Assembly: GCA_022606135.1 (NCBI GenBank)
Contig: JABYQN010000007.1
Coordinates: 2,108,001 to 2,172,000, forward strand
Direction of reading: 5' to 3'
DNA: 64,000 bases
Source: Fomes fomentarius
Taxonomy: Eukaryota > Basidiomycota > Agaricomycetes > Polyporales > Polyporaceae
A program made the position numbers and the translations under genes. Positions 58,843 to 64,000 of the stretch are shown here, one piece after another. Below the pieces are notes generated by a model. That model made no database searches. It was not told where the DNA came from and saw only the letters and a list, made by a program, of their open reading frames with translations. How positions within the stretch are numbered: position 1 is the stretch's first letter; each line of letters begins with the position of its first letter.

Positions 58843-59401
58843 TCACTTCGCACCGCTGAGTTCGGCAAGTCAGTTCAAGCAGCTAAGCTCCACAAAGACG
58901 GGCAGGGACGTACTAGTTGATGCGATACCAGTTAGGTTCCACGTCTCCAACACCCAACCTTTGTCGGACCCTTTCGATGACCTCCGCAGTCAGCGGCGCC
59001 TTCATCCCCTGCCATGTTGCGTCGTCTCTGAGGACGAACATGTAGTATTGAACGATAGTATTGCCGTCGACAATCGGTAAGAGACGGTTGCGGAGTGGGT
59101 AGAGCTCGGGGAACTCGGAATGGATGAGGCCCGGAAGCATCGCTCGGACGGCATGCTCCGTATCGGAGAGAGCCTCCTGGACTTCCTCCGGAGTCTTGTC
59201 TGTGAGGTAATCCGGTCCGTAGGAGAGTTCGTTGTACCACTTGGCCCAACGCAGGCGACAGTGCATATTGAGGAGAAAGCCGAATGCGACAGATGGTGAA
59301 GGACGTGGCCGGGCGCAAACGGGCTTGTATTGGTAGGGACGACCGAGAGGATAATTGGTAACTTCAGAGCTCGGAGCCGGTGTGGTGTTCGTGTCTGCCA
59401 T
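58843..59401 (-). CDS. Array gene A6 (gamma subtype), 166 aa, orphan
   Basis: Exon 1 is 59401-58914 (488 nt) and exon 2 is 58855-58843 (13 nt). It is closest to A5 (YGPDYLT, VQEALSDTEHAV, VDGNTIVQYY) with LLNMHCRLRWAKWYNEL and VIERVRQRL. The frame and donor are intact. No B sequence follows on its upstream side, so it stands alone, about 5.2 kb from A5 beyond the M64 and RRM genes. Confidence 0.74.
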
Positions 59402-60792
59402 GGTTGGTGTTGGTTGAAGTGGCCAGTGTACTGTGTGGCTCAAACCTCCGCGCAAGTGGGGTAGTACGGGCGTTGCCGAGGTGCATTGTCACGGGCGGCT
59501 CTAGAGCCATCTTCTTATTTATGAACGTCAGCGCTTGACCCGCCGCGCCACATGTACTTACCTCTCAGTTACTTAGAGCACACTTCAGGTACCACGAAGT
59601 GTGAAAGAACTAGACAATTACTCATGATACTATGTGGCACACCATGGTCTACCTGAAGAATTGTGCCTCTCCCTTTCTCTCAGCTACCCGCGCGCGCTGT
59701 CGTAGGACTGAAGACTATCTTCCCATCTTGGGCAAGGACCCAGAAACGCTAGGCTTCAAATGAGTAGCGTACATTCATGTAGCTCACAATGCTCAAATGC
59801 CCATCTGGCGGCGTCAAGCGCTGACAACACCGAACTCCCGGCAGTCTCCATATGTCGGGATCTGTTTGTCTGGGTGGGTGGTGCACAACAGGGGGGAAGG
59901 GCGGCCGCGCGAGTGCTGGCATTGAGTGCGAGTCAATAAGGGTTATATGCTTAGAGTACCAGGGTATTAACGAGCGATAGGTTCCAACAGTGTGCCAGCG
60001 GGACACGAACGACGTAGCAGCAAACAATGATGATGACCAGTGAGAAAGAAAAAAAGGAGATGAGAGAAGAGAGCCAAGACCGACTGGTTGAACTTGAAGC
60101 GGAGGCGGAGAGGGAGCAATAAGTGAAGGGAGCAAGGCTAATGGTGGCGGCGGTGGTACAGCGCAGGGGGAGAGGATGGGATGGAAGGGGACGAAAGTTC
60201 GAGGGCCCGACAGTTGGGGATCCTTGTGCAGGGCGGAAGGGTGTCGTAAAAGGGGGAGAGAATCGAGGTAGGCTGAGGCGTAGGATAGGATAGGCTTTGG
60301 GAAATGGAGGGACATGGCGCACAAACGCGAACGAACTCGGAGACTGGCTCAAAGCTCGAGTACCGAACAAGAGCGGGAGACTGAAGCCAGCAAGGAGAGG
60401 CGCGCCGTGGAGGGCATGAGGCAACGGGCAATGAATATCCTAGTAGTGACAAATGCAGGTAAGGTGAGAACGCGGGGAGCATGGCACGTACGTATAAGTG
60501 GGGGCTGGGTGCGCGATGGGGAGCGCCTGGCAGCAGGCCCCGTGCGTGAGACGGTGAGAATGCAGAATGCGGGAAGCTATGCTAAACATGGGTGGTGTGG
60601 GTGAGATGCTCGCGCGCAGACGCAGAAGAGAAGCGAAGCTGCGGAAAGACACAGGAATAATGAAGCGTCGCGCACGACGGGATGCACGCACCCGGTCCAT
60701 AATGAGTGTGGAAGGAAAGAACGCAAGGGCAGAGTTTGGATGCCAGAGACCAGAAGAGGCTGTACACCCGCGAAACGCGGTAAACCAACATA
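59402..60792. other. Intergenic, no supportable gene
   Basis: Upstream flank of A6 and 3' flank of the CaaX gene. Purine-rich on the plus strand at 60040-60450. Open frames there look like compositional artefacts. Confidence 0.45.
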
Positions 60793-63035
60793 TCACATAA
60801 TGACACATTTGCAGCATCCGCCTGATTCTTCCTCTTCCACCTGCTGCTCCCGCCGTGGAGGCTGCTGCACCGGCAGCGGGTGCATCGTCTGCATCTGCGG
60901 TGATGGCCCTCCAGCATCCCGCGCGTAGTGTGCGAACGGCGGGGGCGACTCCGCACGGCTGCCGTTTGAGTGGTTGAACGATTGCGGGGAGTGCGGCTGG
61001 ATCGGAGTCGACGGCTGGGAGAGCGAGCGCGGGTCGAGTTGCGAGGGCACCGTGAGTTCCGGTGCTGACGATTCGGGTTTCTGCCCAAACTCGTCCATGG
61101 GAATATAGTCCATGTTCGCACTGTATCGTTTCCGGTACTTTGTGGGGTCGTATCCGAATGTGCCGGGTGCCTTGATCGCACGCGGTTCAGCAAACATGTT
61201 TGGAGTCGTGAGGACATGAAACATACTGGCTCGATAACCACAGCCTCAGGCTCCTTCGGTTTCGGACTACCGTCCGCGGTCTCGAACTGATCCTGTAGAC
61301 CTTTCTTCCTTGCGACCACAGGAAGCACGACCTGCACGTTGGTACTGTGAGACACCGATCCCGGGGAGCAACAGATGTATTACTCACGTCGTCCCAATTA
61401 CCGTTAGCAGGGACGGGTTGAGTCCACGTTGGAATGGCATCTTCGCCTCCGTCCAACGAAGGATACTGTCCGATTGAACGCCTGTTCTCCTCATGCTTGG
61501 GGCCTTGCCGTCTCTGCATGGAGGATGGGGGTGCTTTTGGCTTCTTCGAAGTGGAGGCCGGGTTCGCAGGACTCTTCGCTCGCCGCTTGGCAGTGGGAGT
61601 GGAAGGAGTGGAAGCACTCGGGGTGGTGGGGGAAGGAGCATGCTGCTTGGGTTGGGATGTAGAGCGTGGTACATGGGGGAATGCGGATGAGGGACCAGCC
61701 ATGCCAGACTCCGACGCACTCCGAGTGGGCTTGGAGAGTGTCGGAGTGGCCGCCCCGGACCGTGATGTCGGCTGTGGTATTCGACTACGGTTCGTATTTT
61801 GTGTTGTGCGGGAGTTAGGCGTGTCGCTACGATCAAGTGAGGGAGAGGAGACTGAACCATTCGGATGTGGTTGGACCGCTTCAGTGTAGTAGTCCTCCAA
61901 ATGGTCCTCATACCCGTCATCCTCCAAGTCCGTCAGTGGCCGCTCATCCATCACCGCCATCTCCGCGTCCAACTCATCCTGGTCGATGTAGATACTCTCT
62001 CTCGCCCCCACGCTGTCCGCACGATGTCTTGCCCGTGCGCGCCCGTTCGCTGAATCCCGCCCGCGCGAGTTGGACCGAGAACGAGAGCTCACCGCGCCAT
62101 ACTTCACGGAAGCTTTCCGCAGTGTATGCCCATAGTTCGCTATATCAAGCATCTCCTGGCGCCGAGCCACGCGCAGCTCCCCCACGCCTCCATTACGGGC
62201 GACGTCTCCACGGTACCAGTGTTCAAAAGGGTGCTCTTCAGAGTCAGTGGACATCCGTTCGGGCGGCGTCTGGAGGCCGTGGTCGAGATGGCTTAATGAT
62301 GAGTTGAGGGAGGCGGGGTTGAAAGGCGCTTGCTCCTGGAAGATGTCTGACACTTTGTGCCGGGGGACACGAACCGTAGAGCGCGACGTTTGTGAGTTCG
62401 CTTGCCTCTTCTCCTCAACGGGGTACAGCTGCGAGTCAGAAGGCTCAGTGTAGTGTCGCGAGTAGCTTGCAGAGCCATTCGGGCGACTCGTTGTCCCGTT
62501 GTAAGTTGAGGGTGTTTGACTGGACATGCTACCGGTCCGGTTGCGTGAGACAGGAATGCGAGTGCCCTTGGGAGCGTTGACGGGGGATATGGGGCGTGTG
62601 TTGTCAGAAACGTACTGGGAATCTGCGGAAAGGGAGGATACGATGGAATACGGCTGTGAAATGGCGCGGGGTCGTCGAGAAGCTGAAGGGAGGGCACCTG
62701 AATAGACTCCAGCGGAGAACGAATCCGCTGTTCTAGAGGATTGTAGACTTGGACGGGGAATTGCGCTCGGCTTGGAGAGGGAATTCGACGACGTTGACGT
62801 CTCGGGTCTGGCGGCAGCATAATACTGACCTAGCTGGTCTTCGTCCGACGTGATGGAGGCGGCCGAGATGCGTCTCGCAAGTGTGTTGCTTTCGTCCTTG
62901 AGACCTGCATACGCGGTCAAAGACAAGTCATTTACGTGGACAGAAAGATTTACGTTTGCGGAGCGCAGGCACAATCACCTCCTCCCAGGTCGGTTCTCGA
63001 GGCAGAGCTGATTGAGCAGTCGCAGTTAAGGCCAT
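60793..63035 (-). CDS. Ser/Pro-rich disordered protein with C-terminal CaaX box
   Basis: Four exons on the minus strand. The protein starts at 63035 with SALPREPTWEEVIVPALRKR, joins LKDESNTLARRISAASI, and runs through a long exon of about 500 codons ending NGNWDD at 61388. Short exons with VVLPVVARKKGLQDQF and GTFGYDPTKYRKRYSANM follow. Length is about 700 aa. Most of it is Ser/Thr/Pro/Arg low complexity without a fold; HPFEHWYRGDVARNGGVGEL and RRQEMLDIANYGHTL are the conserved-looking islands. The last residues are GGCCKCVIM: CVIM is a farnesylation-type CaaX box, with three upstream cysteines that may be palmitoylated. This points to membrane anchoring, perhaps as a polarity scaffold. The family name is not recognised. 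Confidence 0.75.
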
Positions 63036-63652
63036 TGGCCAGAGGATGAAGAAACTAGAAAGCCAAACAGCGTGGAGACTGCCTTCAGGAAGGGGAAGAA
63101 ACGAGGGACGCGAAGGACAGCGGGGGATGGGACGGTCGTCGTCGTCGTTGCGGGGAGAGAGAGCGTCGAGGGCAACATCGAGCAACGCCGAAGTGGCGGC
63201 TGGCGTTTGTTACGGGTTATTGGTTCCCGCTTGTTATCTCCATCTAATGATCTGGCCTCGGCTAACGCCGGTCCCTTGCAGTCTGGCGCACTAACAACTC
63301 CTGAACGTTCTGAACCTTTGAATGTTGAACCACACATGGCCGCAGTGTCGGCGGAAACGAACACCGACAAGAAAATCCGCTCTAATGACTGTGATTGTGG
63401 CTGGTGCCTGATGACACCTGTATTCACTGACACAACTACATAATTAAGCAGGCTCTAGCAATAAATGTAATGACGGTGCGTGTTCGTTCGTAAGATGCAA
63501 ATAATGAGAGATGCGATGTATGTGTGATGGCAATGGACCAAAAGAAAGACTGCATGATGTGGACCTCGAAAGCAACGGAACGAAAGAGCTATCTGACCGA
63601 AACATGGAAGAGAAGGAAACAAAAACGGTGATATTACATTCCGCACAGATGC
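63036..63652. other. Promoter side of the CaaX gene; otherwise no gene
   Basis: Lies between the start of the CaaX gene and the 3' end of the next leftward gene. No domain seen in either strand. Confidence 0.5.
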
Positions 63653-64000
63653 CTAACGCCGATCCTGGCCCTGCCAGACTATCTCGTTCAGCTGCTGCCT
63701 CGAAGACCTGCCATTGAGGAACCCGCCATTCCGTGCCGAGCTTCGCGGGTGGACGCCGTTGGAATGCGCGCCACCCATCGAGCCGGCGGGCGTCCCGGCC
63801 AATGATTCCGAGGCATGGCGTCGCATGCGCTTCGGCGCGATCGCCTTCGACGACTTGGGCGTGTCGATGCCTTTTGAAAGGCGCGCCGAGGGCTTGAGCG
63901 CTGGGGCCAATGTGGGGACTATCTCCCGCGCCAGCTCTCGGACAAGGACAGCGACGTCGTCCTGCGAGAGCTTAGCGACGATGTCATAGATGCCGTAACG
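63653..64000 (-). CDS. C-terminal part of a gene running off the window
   Basis: 116 codons on the minus strand are open from the window edge to the stop at 63653. They start RYGIYDIVAKLSQDDVAVLV and then RELAREIVPTLAPALKP, an amphipathic helical region. A basic, Ser/Gly-rich tail follows with APKRMRRHASES and ends QQLNEIVWQGQDRR. The basic cluster could be a nuclear localisation signal. The family cannot be named from this part. Confidence 0.55.
   Translation of the reverse strand, partial: RYGIYDIVAKLSQDDVAVLVRELAREIVPTLAPALKPSARLSKGIDTPKSSKAIAPKRMRRHASESLAGTPAGSMGGAHSNGVHPRSSARNGGFLNGRSSRQQLNEIVWQGQDRR

Larger units (their letters stand above)
44796..59401. repeat. Tandem array of A/B modules
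   Basis: Start-to-start distances of A copies are 2674, 1995, 2585, 1073 and 5720 bp. Each unit holds A, the short divergent promoter, B or its remnant, and a convergent spacer. The A subtype order is alpha, beta, alpha, beta, gamma, [M64, RRM], gamma. Confidence 0.85.

Noticed and set aside
61429..62307. Plus-strand frames opposite the CaaX protein
   Set aside because: They are antisense shadows of a Ser/Pro-rich exon.

Overview
The window looks like a chromosome segment of a filamentous basidiomycete (Agaricomycetes, probably a wood- or litter-decay fungus). The evidence is genes cut by many 50-120 nt GT-AG introns, a HET-domain gene, GH16 and GH18 wall hydrolases, a Ty1/copia element, an expanded Crinkler-like P-loop family, and a mitofusin with no bacterial-type operons. 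Gene models were assembled by hand from reading frame, splice signals and family motifs. Where the exon phases add up over the whole gene I give exon coordinates. No tRNA, rRNA or CRISPR was recognised.

Layout. 1-2.8 kb: no supportable gene. 2.9-4.1 kb: HAD phosphatase. 6.2-9.0 kb: HET-domain protein. 9.4-11.8 kb: decayed stretch with a decarboxylase pseudogene, a P-loop NTPase gene and an F-box fragment. 13.2-16.8 kb: a 2-oxoglutarate/Fe(II) oxygenase converging on a short-chain dehydrogenase. 17.8-19.5 kb: GPI-type GH16 glucanase. 21.3-24.1 kb: mitofusin. 25.6-34.8 kb: two divergent coiled-coil genes, the rightward one carrying a complete copia element inside an intron. 35.6-40.2 kb: secreted type-B carboxylesterase and GH18 chitinase, with the chitinase 3' end duplicated on the other side of the esterase. 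42.2-44.1 kb: FAD monooxygenase. 44.8-59.4 kb: a tandem array of an unrecognised two-gene module, interrupted by a secreted M64 metallopeptidase and a VIP1-like RRM gene. 60.8-63.0 kb: low-complexity protein ending in a CaaX box. 63.7 kb to the end: 3' end of one more gene.

The most unusual element is the array. Gene A (166 aa, leftward, two exons) is divergently paired with gene B (395 aa, rightward, three exons). I count six A copies. All six keep exactly the same open frame and splice structure. Only the first B is intact; the others share a 5' truncation and carry stops, frameshifts, deletions and one retroposed insert. The order of A subtypes (alpha-beta-alpha-beta-gamma...gamma) points to block duplication. 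I recognise neither family.

A second candidate system is the divergent coiled-coil pair at 25.6-34.8 kb. One partner has a long hydrophobic hairpin-like segment and the other is purely amphipathic. This resembles, in architecture only, binary alpha-helical pore-forming proteins. The copia insertion lies 9 bp inside an intron, flanked by a 5-bp target duplication, so the host gene may still be spliced.
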